In this document: positions 45,666-57,240 of the stretch, in pieces
Layout of the letters: each line of letters begins with the position of its first letter
Numbering within the stretch: the first letter of the stretch is position 1
Assembly: GCA_016713505.1 (NCBI GenBank)
Contig: JADJPA010000001.1
Span: 992,001 to 1,056,000, forward strand
Origin: Candidatus Competibacteraceae bacterium
GTDB lineage: Bacteria > Pseudomonadota > Gammaproteobacteria > Competibacterales > Competibacteraceae
Reading direction: 5' to 3'
Length of the DNA: 64,000 bases
Notes under the pieces: generated by a model
Told to the model about the DNA's origin: nothing
The model's database searches: none
Seen by the model: the letters and a program-made list of their open reading frames with translations, nothing else
Translations under genes and position numbers: made by a program

Positions 45666-46705
45666 GCTCTCATTGGTATGACGACCCGATTGCTGCTTCC
45701 GATAACGCCGTGCGGGCCGCCGCCCGCGAGCGGCAGGCGCAACTGACCAAGCCGCCCGGTTCGCTGGGCCGATTGGAAGAGCTTGGGGTCCTGCTGGCGG
45801 CCATGCAGGGCACGCAGCGGCCGCGTTTGGACCAGATCTGGATCACCGTGTTCGCCGGCGATCACGGCGTGGTCGCCGAGGGTGTTTCGGCTTTCCCGCA
45901 GGCGGTGACCGCCGAGATGGTGCGCAACTTCGCGCGCGGCGGCGCGGCGATCAGCGTGCTGGCCCGAGAATGGAACGCGCGGCTTGAGGTGGTGAACGTC
46001 GGCACGGCGCGGGCTTTGCCGGAGCTGTCGGGCGTATTGGATGCGCGGGTCGGGCCCGGCACCGCCAATTTTGTCGAAGGCCCCGCCATGACCTCCGAGC
46101 AGCTGGGCGCTGCTTTGGCGGCGGGCCACGATGCCGCCGAACGGGCCGCTATCGGCGGCGCGCAGTTGTTCATCGGCGGGGAGATGGGCATTGGCAACAC
46201 CACCAGCGCGGCCGCCGTCGCCTGCTCCCTGTTGGAGTTGCCCGCCGAAAGACTGGCGGGCCCCGGCACCGGATTGGACAGCGCCGGCGTCGCCCGCAAG
46301 GCGCGCGTGATCGAACGGGCGCTGGTCCGCCATCGCAGCGACCGGCCGCTTGAGGCGCTGCAACGGCTGGGCGGCTTCGAGATCGCCGCGCTGGCCGGCG
46401 CTTATCTGCGCTGCGGCCAACTTGGCGTGCCGGTGCTGGTGGATGGGTTCATCACCACCGCCGCCGCGCTGGTGGCGGTGCGGTTGCGGCCGGAGTTGGC
46501 GGTTTGGTTGTTTTACGCGCACTGTTCCGCCGAACCGGGCCATCGCTGTCTGTTGGACGCCTTGCAGGCCAGTCCGCTGCTCGCGTTGGACATGCGGCTG
46601 GGCGAGGCGAGCGGGGCGGCGGTGGCGATGCCGGTCTTGCGCGCCGCCGCCGCCTTGCACGCGGGGATGGCGACCTTCGCCGAAGCGGGAGTCTCGCGGG
46701 CATGA
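45662..46705 (+). CDS. cobT: Nicotinate-nucleotide-dimethylbenzimidazole phosphoribosyltransferase
   Basis: Makes alpha-ribazole-5'-phosphate, the lower-ligand nucleotide of cobalamin. The 347-residue protein starts at an ATGA overlap with cobU. KPPGSLGRLEELGVLLAAMQ, VFAGDHGVVAEGVSAFPQ and FIGGEMGIGNTTSAAA, which holds the catalytic glutamate region, are visible, and the end has GHRCLLDAL and ALHAGMATFAEAGVS. The next gene again overlaps as ATGA. Confidence 0.96.
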   Translation: MSSHWYDDPIAASDNAVRAAARERQAQLTKPPGSLGRLEELGVLLAAMQGTQRPRLDQIWITVFAGDHGVVAEGVSAFPQAVTAEMVRNFARGGAAISVLAREWNARLEVVNVGTARALPELSGVLDARVGPGTANFVEGPAMTSEQLGAALAAGHDAAERAAIGGAQLFIGGEMGIGNTTSAAAVACSLLELPAERLAGPGTGLDSAGVARKARVIERALVRHRSDRPLEALQRLGGFEIAALAGAYLRCGQLGVPVLVDGFITTAAALVAVRLRPELAVWLFYAHCSAEPGHRCLLDALQASPLLALDMRLGEASGAAVAMPVLRAAAALHAGMATFAEAGVSRA

Positions 46706-47307
46706 GCGAGTTTACCGTCGTGGATTTATTGCGGCACGGCGAGCCTGAAGGGGGGCAGAAATTCCGGGGCGCGATCGACGATCCCTTGAGCGCGCTCGGC
46801 TGGCGGCAGATGCGGGCGACGGTGGGCGCCTGCCGCGACTGGGAGGCCGTGATCAGCTCGCCGCTGTGCCGCTGCGCCGCTTTCGCCCGTGAATTGAGCG
46901 AGCAACTGAACCGGCCCCTGGCCATCGACAGCGGCTTTAGCGAGTTGAGCTTCGGTATCTGGGAGGGCCGCGCCGTCGCCGAGGTCAGCGCCGCCGAACC
47001 GGCCACGCTGGCGTGTTTCTGGCGCGATCCGGTCGCCCATCCGATCCCGCAAGGCGAGCCGGTCGCCGATTTCGACCGGCGGGTCGGCCGGGCGTGGGAG
47101 GAGCTGCTGCGCGGCTATCAGGGCCGGCATGTGTTGCTGGTCGCGCACGGCGGGGTCATTCGCATGATCCTGCGCCGACTGCTGGAGATGCCGTTGCACC
47201 GCATCTGGCGAATCGAGGTGCCCTACGCGGCGCTCAGCCGAATCCGCCAGCATTGCGATCCGCAGGCCGAGCCGCATTTGGTGTTCCACAACGGTCGCTT
47301 GGCCTGA
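46702..47307 (+). CDS. cobC: Alpha-ribazole phosphatase / histidine phosphatase
   Basis: A 201-residue histidine phosphatase with the phosphorylated His in VVDLLRHGEPEGG and the second His in LLVAHGGVIRMILRRLL. Between cobT and cobS it is the expected CobC, which removes the 5'-phosphate in lower-ligand assembly. The specific role rests on context, since the fold is shared with many phosphatases. Confidence 0.88.
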   Translation: MSEFTVVDLLRHGEPEGGQKFRGAIDDPLSALGWRQMRATVGACRDWEAVISSPLCRCAAFARELSEQLNRPLAIDSGFSELSFGIWEGRAVAEVSAAEPATLACFWRDPVAHPIPQGEPVADFDRRVGRAWEELLRGYQGRHVLLVAHGGVIRMILRRLLEMPLHRIWRIEVPYAALSRIRQHCDPQAEPHLVFHNGRLA

Positions 47308-48059
47308 TGCGCGCCTTTGTGCTGGCGCTGCAATTGCTGACCCGGTTGCCGGTCCCCTTGCTTGGCCCGCCGCCGCAACCTCAGGAATTGGGGCTTTCGG
47401 TGCTGTTTTTTCCGGTGGTCGGCGCGGTGATTGGCGCGTTGCTGGCGGGGTTGCACACCGCGCTGTGGTTGGCCGACCCCGGCGTGCTGGCGGGGTTGAC
47501 CCTCACCGTTTGGGTGATCTTGACCGGCGGCCTGCATCTGGATGGTTTGGCCGATAGCGCCGATGCCTGGATCGGCGGCCAAGGCGACCGCGACCGGACT
47601 TTGGCGATCATGAAAGACCCGCGCAGCGGCCCCATCGCGGTAGTGGCGATCGGCTTGGTCCTGCTGAACAAGTTTGCCGCCTTGCAAGTGCTGCTGGCCG
47701 GCGATGGTCGCACCGTCCTGTTATTGGCTCCGCTGCTGGGCCGGGCGGTGATGGTGTTGCTGCTGGTGACGACGCCCTACGTCCGGTCTAAAGGCTTGGG
47801 TGAACCTTATGCCTTGCATTTGCCGCGCACCAGCTGCGGGTTGATGGTGTTGGCCAGTGCCGTGACCGCGGTGATGGCGCTCGGCTGGCCAGGAGCAGCG
47901 CTGCTTGTTCTTCTGGGGGTCGGATTTTTCGGCCTCCGTCATGGCGTGTTGGCGCGCTTGGGCGGGGTGACCGGCGATACTTTAGGCGCCGCCTGTGAAC
48001 TGACCGAGACCGGCGTGTTGCTGGTATCGGTGTTGGTGACGGATTTGGAAATGCCGTGA
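47307..48059 (+). CDS. cobS: Adenosylcobinamide-GDP ribazoletransferase (cobalamin synthase)
   Basis: A 250-residue integral membrane enzyme that joins adenosylcobinamide-GDP and alpha-ribazole(-phosphate), the last step of B12 synthesis. MRAFVLALQLLTRLPVPLLG is the usual N-terminus, LHLDGLADSADAWIGGQGDR carries the metal-binding aspartates, and about six membrane segments follow. Its ATG shares one base with the cobC stop. It ends the four-gene operon. Confidence 0.95.
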   Translation: MRAFVLALQLLTRLPVPLLGPPPQPQELGLSVLFFPVVGAVIGALLAGLHTALWLADPGVLAGLTLTVWVILTGGLHLDGLADSADAWIGGQGDRDRTLAIMKDPRSGPIAVVAIGLVLLNKFAALQVLLAGDGRTVLLLAPLLGRAVMVLLLVTTPYVRSKGLGEPYALHLPRTSCGLMVLASAVTAVMALGWPGAALLVLLGVGFFGLRHGVLARLGGVTGDTLGAACELTETGVLLVSVLVTDLEMP

Positions 48060-48185
48060 GCCTGGGTCCGGGTGGATATCGCGCGGTTTGCTTCGCCGCG
48101 AACCGACCCCGGCTTCCACATCGCTCCAGCAAATAGCCGGCGCGCAGCCGGCGCGCCTGTCCTCCCTTGCCCCCGGCTACTATAA

Positions 48186-48205
48186 ATATTAGACTAATCT
48201 AATAT
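48186..48205. promoter_or_regulatory. Perfect palindrome upstream of the RND operon
   Basis: ATATTAGA and TCTAATAT are exact inverted arms with a four-base spacer CTAA. The site sits in an AT-rich patch inside a GC-rich intergenic region, about 34 bases before the adaptor start, and a second 12-base palindrome TATATTAATATA overlaps its end at 48203-48214. The form is that of an operator for a dimeric repressor of the TetR or MarR kind. No regulator gene is adjacent. Confidence 0.55.
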
Positions 48206-48238
48206 ATTAATATATTGCCGGCTTGGAAGGATGGGGTC

Positions 48239-49287
48239 ATGGGCTCGCCGAATCGTCTCTTACTGTTGTGGTGGCTCTTACTCGGCGTGGCGCCGAACTG
48301 GAGCAGCGCCGCCGAACTGCCCTTTCCGGTCGCCGAGGCGAAGCTGCAAACGCTGCCGGACGAGCAAATTCTCGACGGTGTGGTCGAGGCGGTGAACCAG
48401 AGCACGGTCTCCGCTCAGACCGCCGGTCGGGTCGAGACCATCATGGTCGATGTCAACGACTTCGTGCCGCAAGGCGCCCCCATCATCCGTATCCGCAACA
48501 TCGAGCAGCGCGCCGGCCTCGACCAAGCGCAAGCCAACCTGCGCGAGGCGCAAGCCCGTTTTCTGGAAGCGGAAGCCGAATACCAGCGCATTCGCGGCGT
48601 CTACGAAAAGAAAGTCGTCGCCAAGGCGACGATGGACGCCGCCACCGCTGCTTTCGACGCGGCCAAGGCGCGGCTGGAAGCCGCGCAAGCGGGGGTTTCT
48701 CAAGCCAGGGAATCGCTGGGCTATACCACGATCAACGCCCCCTACAGCGGCATCGTGCTACAGCGCCATGTCCAGCTCGGTGAAACGGTCCAGCCCGGCA
48801 AGCCGCTGATGACGGGATTCTCGCTCGACGAATTGCGGGTGGTGGCGAACGTGCCGCAACGCTTGATCGTTCCCGTGCGAAAATACAAGCAAGCCCGCGT
48901 GTTGCCGCCGGCTGGCGGCAAAGGGATCGCCGCCGAAAAGTTGGTCTTTTTCCCGTATGCCGACCCGCGGAGCAACGTCTTCAAGGTGCGGGTCTATCTC
49001 CCCAGAAAGACCGAAGGATTTTATCCGGGCATGTTCGTCAAAACGGCCTTTCAGGTGGGCGATACCAGCGGTTTGACCGTGCCGCGTCAGGCTCTGGTCC
49101 AGCGGGGTGAAGTGAGTGGTGTCTATGTGCTGCGGGATGGCAAGGTCAGCTTGCGGCAGGTGCGTCCCGGTCGGGTCGAGGCCGAAACGGTCGAAATTCT
49201 CGCCGGGCTGGAGCCGGGCGAGCCGGTGGCCCTGGAGCCGATCAAGGCGGGGATCTATCTCAAGGACCAGCAGCGGAAGGGGCCATA

Positions 49288-49288
<1 letters not shown>
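48239..49288 (+). CDS. RND efflux periplasmic adaptor (membrane fusion protein)
   Basis: A 349-residue exported adaptor starting at ATG 48239, eight bases after GGAAGG. The signal peptide core is LLLLWWLLLGVAPNW, ending SSAAELPF. The lipoyl-like and hairpin regions follow: GVVEAVNQSTVSAQTAGRVE, a long Ala-rich coiled hairpin (residues about 95-165) and INAPYSGIVLQRHVQLGETV. The beta-barrel part follows. There is no lipobox cysteine, so it is a soluble or signal-anchored type. The permease start overlaps its stop by one base. No outer-membrane channel gene is in the operon. Confidence 0.9.
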
Positions 49289-52557
<3,269 letters not shown>

Positions 52558-52818
52558 TTTTCGAACCGCTCGCTCGACGAACTGCGGCTATACTCAAGAG
52601 CAGATCGGGTGGTGACGCCGCCCGTGACGCCGCGCCGTTCGCTTCAGACTGACGTTCGAGCGCTCCGAGCGGAGCCACCTGGCCCCGGACTTTCAGCTAG
52701 CCTTTCAGGAAGGAGCGAGATCGCTGCGACGGTTACCTCACCATCATAAATTGGATTTTTGTAGGTTCTGTTTTTACCATAGCAATTTTATAGAAGATCG
52801 AGCGTGAGAGAGTTAAGT

Positions 52819-54729
52819 ATGAGCGAACGGGTGGATGGCCAAAGCAGCGGTCAACAAGGCCTTGAGGAACGAAATGAAATTTTGCAGAACGCCGCGCCAG
52901 AATTCTTTTTTCTAAACAACGCGTATTTAAATACCTATATCCAATTGCTGAAAAATATCCGCCACCATGGCGGTCTTTTTTTATTAACAGGTACCCACGG
53001 TCTCGGTAAAACTTTCTTGCTGCGCAAATTGGAAAGCGCGGCGCCTGAAAATATTAAATTTATTTTCATCGATACGGTCAATTTAAATTACGAAAGTTTG
53101 ATTGCCAGACTGTACGATCAACTTGGTCTGGGTCAGACCGAGCGCCATCTACCTAGCCAAAACCAAAGTTCGGTATTAAAAGATTATTTAAACGAGGGTT
53201 CCTCCCAGCGGGCGAGCGTGGCTTTATTGATCGATGACGCCCAAACGCTGGGTGAGGCAGGGCTGGCGCATTTGATCGCTTTATTCGATTGGACGCTGCC
53301 AGAGCGTCGCGCCCCACGCATCGTCCTCAGTGGATCGCCCGAGTTACAAGAAATGGTGGCTCGCATTGAGATCGGGCAGAGCATCGCCGCCCGTCGGTTG
53401 AATGTCCGTTTGGAGCCGCTGGCTGAAAATGATGTGGCCACTTATATTTCGCATCAATTGAATACGGTCGCCACGCCAGAAATGAACCCCCTGTTTTCCC
53501 GATGGGCCATTCAAAAGATTACCCGTTTGACCGGTGGTGTTCCCCGGCTGATCAATACACTTTGCGATCGCGCCTTTTCTTTAGCACAGTTGAAGGGCAA
53601 ACATACGGTTTCAATGCTTGCGATCGATCAAGCCGCTAAAGAGTTACTGTTGGAGGCTGAGGAGAGTAGCGCCAGCGGCCTCACGCTCGTCCCTGGAAAT
53701 ACCAATTCGTTACACGACTCCTTCAGGCATCTCGAAGGCTCGCGACTCACCAAAATTGCTAGCCATGTCATTGGCGATGAGGCCGATGCGATCATCATGA
53801 GCGCTTCGCTGGCGAGCCATAATAAGCCCGGAGCGGAGCTTGACGAGACCGTCAATGAGGCGGTTTTGCAAAATACCGCGGAATATCCGGTTACCGCCGT
53901 GTATTTTGAAAAGGCGGACTCAGAAGATCTCCCTGAGGTCACTCATTCGGTAACGCCTACCGCTTTGAGCGTGTCCCGAAACACTGACGTGGCGAAGCAT
54001 CAATTTGTCGATCAGCTGTTGGAAGATAAATTGTTGGCCAATGCGACGATGACCATGCAATGGGAGGAACCCTATCTCAAGAAAAACCAGCCTCCGTCCT
54101 TTTCATCGCCGACTTTGCAATTTATTACTTTGATTTTCATTTCGATCTTGGCCGGGATCGTCGGTGGAGTCGGCAGCTATTATTTATTTGATAGCAAGCC
54201 AGTCCAGATATCGGTCGTCACGCCTGGCGCCGTGGCGCTCGCCGTCGAGTCGAAGACCTCGGCTCAAACCGCTCCGGTGTTAAAGCCGGTCGCCGCGCCC
54301 GATCCCGCGGCATCCGCCGCGCCGGCCAGCGCCGAGTCGCAAAAACCCGAATCCTTAGCGAGTGTGGCTCTTACCCCTCCCACGCCCGCCGTGGAGCCGC
54401 CGCCCGCCGTCCCCGCGCGGTTGCCCGCCAGAGTGAAAGCTAGTCCTGAAACCCCGCAGCTCTGGTCGTATGTGAGCAAAGGCGATGCGTTGCTGGCGCA
54501 GGGTGATGTGGCCTCCGCGCGGTTGTTCTATCTGGAGGCGGCCGGCGCGGGCTTTGCCCCCGCCATGACCGCCGTCGGCAAAACCTACGACCCCATCGTG
54601 TTGGGCAGTTTGCAGATCAAGGGGTTCTTCGCCGATCCTCAAAAAGCCGTGGAGTGGTATTTGAAGGCACAACAAGCGGGAAACCCTGAAAGTACAGGAT
54701 ACCTTCAAGCCTTAAAAGGCAGTCGATAG
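52819..54729 (+). CDS. ExeA/GspA-like AAA ATPase with membrane segment and Sel1-like tail
   Basis: A 636-residue protein; ATG 52819 follows GAGAGAG, and GTG 52804 is an alternative. The N-terminal AAA domain has Walker A TGTHGLGKTFLLRKLE, Walker B VALLIDDAQTL and a later LTGGVPRLINTLCDRAF. A linker leads to a membrane segment, FITLIFISILAGIVGGVGSY, near residue 440. A Pro/Ala-rich periplasmic stretch and a Sel1/TPR-like C-terminus with KAVEWYLKAQQAGNPEST follow. ExeA, MshM and DamX relatives act on the cell wall or assemble envelope machines. Codon use is less GC-rich than in the genes before it. The TAXI gene converges 53 bases away. Confidence 0.85.
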   Translation: MSERVDGQSSGQQGLEERNEILQNAAPEFFFLNNAYLNTYIQLLKNIRHHGGLFLLTGTHGLGKTFLLRKLESAAPENIKFIFIDTVNLNYESLIARLYDQLGLGQTERHLPSQNQSSVLKDYLNEGSSQRASVALLIDDAQTLGEAGLAHLIALFDWTLPERRAPRIVLSGSPELQEMVARIEIGQSIAARRLNVRLEPLAENDVATYISHQLNTVATPEMNPLFSRWAIQKITRLTGGVPRLINTLCDRAFSLAQLKGKHTVSMLAIDQAAKELLLEAEESSASGLTLVPGNTNSLHDSFRHLEGSRLTKIASHVIGDEADAIIMSASLASHNKPGAELDETVNEAVLQNTAEYPVTAVYFEKADSEDLPEVTHSVTPTALSVSRNTDVAKHQFVDQLLEDKLLANATMTMQWEEPYLKKNQPPSFSSPTLQFITLIFISILAGIVGGVGSYYLFDSKPVQISVVTPGAVALAVESKTSAQTAPVLKPVAAPDPAASAAPASAESQKPESLASVALTPPTPAVEPPPAVPARLPARVKASPETPQLWSYVSKGDALLAQGDVASARLFYLEAAGAGFAPAMTAVGKTYDPIVLGSLQIKGFFADPQKAVEWYLKAQQAGNPESTGYLQALKGSR

Positions 54730-54782
54730 CCGGTTCCTCGGCGCTGGAAACCACGGATGTAAAGGAGTTGCCCAATAAAGGC

Positions 54783-55763
54783 TCACCGGTGAGTTTGCAG
54801 CCATTGCTCCACGGCCGGAAAGCGGGTCCAGCCAGGGAGGGTCGCCGATAAGCTGACTTCGCGCCATTTGGGGTGGCGTGGCGGCTTTTGGAAGTCATTG
54901 AGATGCTCTAAAAAATAAGTCGCGAAGTCGGCGACTTTTTTATGGCGCTTGACCTTTCGTGGATGCCATTGGTAGACCGCCAGCACGGCGCTGACCGCAA
55001 TTGTTCTGATCTCTTCACCGCCAGGAATCAGATTCGGATAATCCTGATGGCTAATGGCGGCGGGAGGGTAGGTATCCAACAACCCAGCACTGTAATCGAT
55101 CGCCAGCAAGTGTAAGTTTTCAGCAGCTGTTATTTTCTCGAACAAAGTCACCGGCTTGCCCGCGACATAAGCCAGCGCGCTGATCTCGCCATTTTTCAGT
55201 TTTTCCAAGGCGGTCGCTTGGTCGTAATGGGTGGGCTCCACACGCATTTTCAAGGTATCGAACAGGATGCTGGCGGTGATGGCCGTACCGCTGCCTTTAA
55301 CGTCAAAATTGACTTTTTTACCTGTTAAATCTTCGAGATTATTGATGTCGCCCTTAGCGATCAGATGAAATTCTTCATTGTACAATTTGGTGATGTAGCT
55401 TATTTTCTTATCGATGTTTGAATACGTGTTTTGGCGCTTTAAATATTCCAGCACATCGGATTGGACGATGGCCATATCGATGCCTTTCAAATATAAAAGA
55501 TCGTCGATATTTTGGATCGATCCCTGACCTACAATGGTCAGAACGCGTAGGGTGGGATTGTCCAGAACTGCGGCCATATCGGCGGCAATGCGGATATAGG
55601 TTCCGCTGACGCCGCCCGTGATGATGCCGACCACGCCTTTATTCGAAAGACGGCCCGCGCGGTCTGGCGGGCTGGCGTCTCGATCCGCCGGGGAGGCGGC
55701 CAGGGCGATGGACAACAGGCTCGCCAGCCATAGCCAAACGCCATAACGAAGAACTTTATTCAT
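54783..55763 (-). CDS. TAXI-family TRAP-type solute-binding protein
   Basis: A 326-residue exported binding protein, ATG 55763 (MNKVLRYGVWLWLASLLSIA). The signal peptide ends near AASPADRD. TGGVSGTYIRIAADMAAVL and QSDVLEYLKR are TAXI signatures; GKKVNFDVKGSGTAITASIL is the substrate-binding core. TAXI proteins normally feed a fused TRAP permease (DctQM), which is absent, so the ligand and partner are unknown. Gene G+C is lower than in most neighbours, as in the convergent AAA gene. The bpt stop lies 20 bases upstream. Confidence 0.85.
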   Translation of the reverse strand: MNKVLRYGVWLWLASLLSIALAASPADRDASPPDRAGRLSNKGVVGIITGGVSGTYIRIAADMAAVLDNPTLRVLTIVGQGSIQNIDDLLYLKGIDMAIVQSDVLEYLKRQNTYSNIDKKISYITKLYNEEFHLIAKGDINNLEDLTGKKVNFDVKGSGTAITASILFDTLKMRVEPTHYDQATALEKLKNGEISALAYVAGKPVTLFEKITAAENLHLLAIDYSAGLLDTYPPAAISHQDYPNLIPGGEEIRTIAVSAVLAVYQWHPRKVKRHKKVADFATYFLEHLNDFQKPPRHPKWREVSLSATLPGWTRFPAVEQWLQTHR

Positions 55764-55783
55764 ACCTTGCAATCCTGCCGTGT

Positions 55784-56509
55784 TTAGGGTTCTGATTCTA
55801 TCCATCCCCACCGCTCGGCGGCAAAAAGTTCGTGGGGTTTGAAATGGGTTTTGTAAGCCATTTTATCGCATTGTTCGATCCAGTAGCCGAGATACAACCA
55901 CTGTAAGCCAAGCCGCCGCGACTCGGCGATTTGCCATAGGATCGCGAAAGTGCCCAATCCGCGCGCTTTTTCCTCGGGGTCGAAAAACGTATAAACCGCC
56001 GATAGGCCGTTCTCCAAGCGGTCCAGGACCGCGACCGCCAGCAGTTCCCGCTCGCGGCGGAATTCGGCCAGACCGGTCGGGCTCCAGCGCGAGGTGATGA
56101 AGGACCAATAGTTTTCCGGATTGGTGGGATCCATGCCGCCACCGGTATGCCGGACCCGCAGGTAGCGGCTGAATAGCTCAAAATGCTCTTGCTTGAATTC
56201 CGCATTGAGCACTTGAGCTTGCAAATCCTGATTTCGCCTCAAGATGCGGCGCTGCGAGCGATTCGGCTGAAAGCGTTCCACCGGAATGCGCAGCGACCGG
56301 CAGGCCATGCAGCCGCGACAGTGCGGCCGGTAGACGTGATCGCCGCTGCGCCGGAATCCCAACTCCGCCAATCGCGTGTACAGGCGCCGGTCAGTCTCGG
56401 CCGGATCGGCGACCAGGTTGCGGGCTTGGCGTCCTGGCAGATAGCTACAGGGATAGTCGGTCGTCAGAAACATCCGCAGGTCATATAGCGAATCCCGAAA
56501 GTCGCTCAT
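55784..56509 (-). CDS. bpt: Aspartate/glutamate leucyltransferase
   Basis: Adds leucine to proteins with N-terminal Asp or Glu, marking them for ClpS/ClpAP (N-degron pathway). From ATG 56509 the protein has 241 residues. The arginyltransferase-type N-terminal domain has YPCSYLPGRQARNLVADP and the cysteine cluster HCRGCMACRSLRIPVERF. The C-terminal part has GLQWLYLGYWIEQCDKMAYK. The start overlaps the aat stop as ATGA. infA, which often follows bpt, is not here; the TAXI gene takes its place. Confidence 0.93.
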   Translation of the reverse strand: MSDFRDSLYDLRMFLTTDYPCSYLPGRQARNLVADPAETDRRLYTRLAELGFRRSGDHVYRPHCRGCMACRSLRIPVERFQPNRSQRRILRRNQDLQAQVLNAEFKQEHFELFSRYLRVRHTGGGMDPTNPENYWSFITSRWSPTGLAEFRRERELLAVAVLDRLENGLSAVYTFFDPEEKARGLGTFAILWQIAESRRLGLQWLYLGYWIEQCDKMAYKTHFKPHELFAAERWGWIESEP

Positions 56510-57240
56510 GACGGCGGGGCGGGCAACAGCGCGGTGCGGAGGTCGGTATCGAGCCGCCAGGGACCGGTTGGGCTCGGGAGCGGGCAATAACGTTGCAGCA
56601 GGGCCAGAAAGTCGGCGCGGGGGATTTCGACAGCCCCCATCCGCGCCAGATGTTCGGTGCGCACCTGGCAATCGATCAGGGCGAAATTCCAGCGTCGCAA
56701 CTGAACGGCCAGCAGCGCCAAGGCGACTTTGGAGGCGTCGCTCATCAGGCTGAACATCGATTCACCATAGAACACCCGACCCACCGCTACCCCGTACAGT
56801 CCGCCCACCAATTCGCCCTGATGCCAGATTTCAATGGAGTGCGCGTGGCCCAGGTCATGCAGCCGGCAGTAGGCTCGATGCATTTCCGGCGTGATCCAGG
56901 TGCCGGAGCGGGGACCGCGGGGCGCCGCGCAAGCGGACATTATAGCCGCGAAACCGGTGTCGGCGGTGCTGGAAAACGTACCTTTACGCAAGGTCTTGCG
57001 CAAGCTGCGCGAGACGTTGATCCGCTCGGGAAACAGCACCAGCCGCGGGTCGGGCGACCACCACAGGATGGGCTGGCCGGGCGAGTACCACGGGAAGATG
57101 CCGTGCCGGTAGGCGCGCAGCAGCCGGCGCGGGCTCAAGCTGCCGCCGGCCGCCAGCAAGCCTTGGGGTTCGTCCAGCGCCCGATCGGGATGCGGAAAAG
57201 GTTGGCTGTCGTCACGCGGGTCCAACCATGGCAGGCGCAT
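56506..57240 (-). CDS. aat: Leucyl/phenylalanyl-tRNA-protein transferase
   Basis: Attaches Leu or Phe to N-terminal Lys or Arg for ClpS/ClpAP degradation. The 244-residue protein shows ALDEPQGLLAAGGSLSPRRL, the segment HGIFPWYSPGQPILWWSPDP and GGLYGVAVGRVFYGESMFSL, all strongly conserved. The 5' end overlaps the preceding gene's 3' end by 29 bases, and bpt follows with an ATGA overlap. The three genes look cotranscribed. Confidence 0.95.
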   Translation of the reverse strand: MRLPWLDPRDDSQPFPHPDRALDEPQGLLAAGGSLSPRRLLRAYRHGIFPWYSPGQPILWWSPDPRLVLFPERINVSRSLRKTLRKGTFSSTADTGFAAIMSACAAPRGPRSGTWITPEMHRAYCRLHDLGHAHSIEIWHQGELVGGLYGVAVGRVFYGESMFSLMSDASKVALALLAVQLRRWNFALIDCQVRTEHLARMGAVEIPRADFLALLQRYCPLPSPTGPWRLDTDLRTALLPAPPS

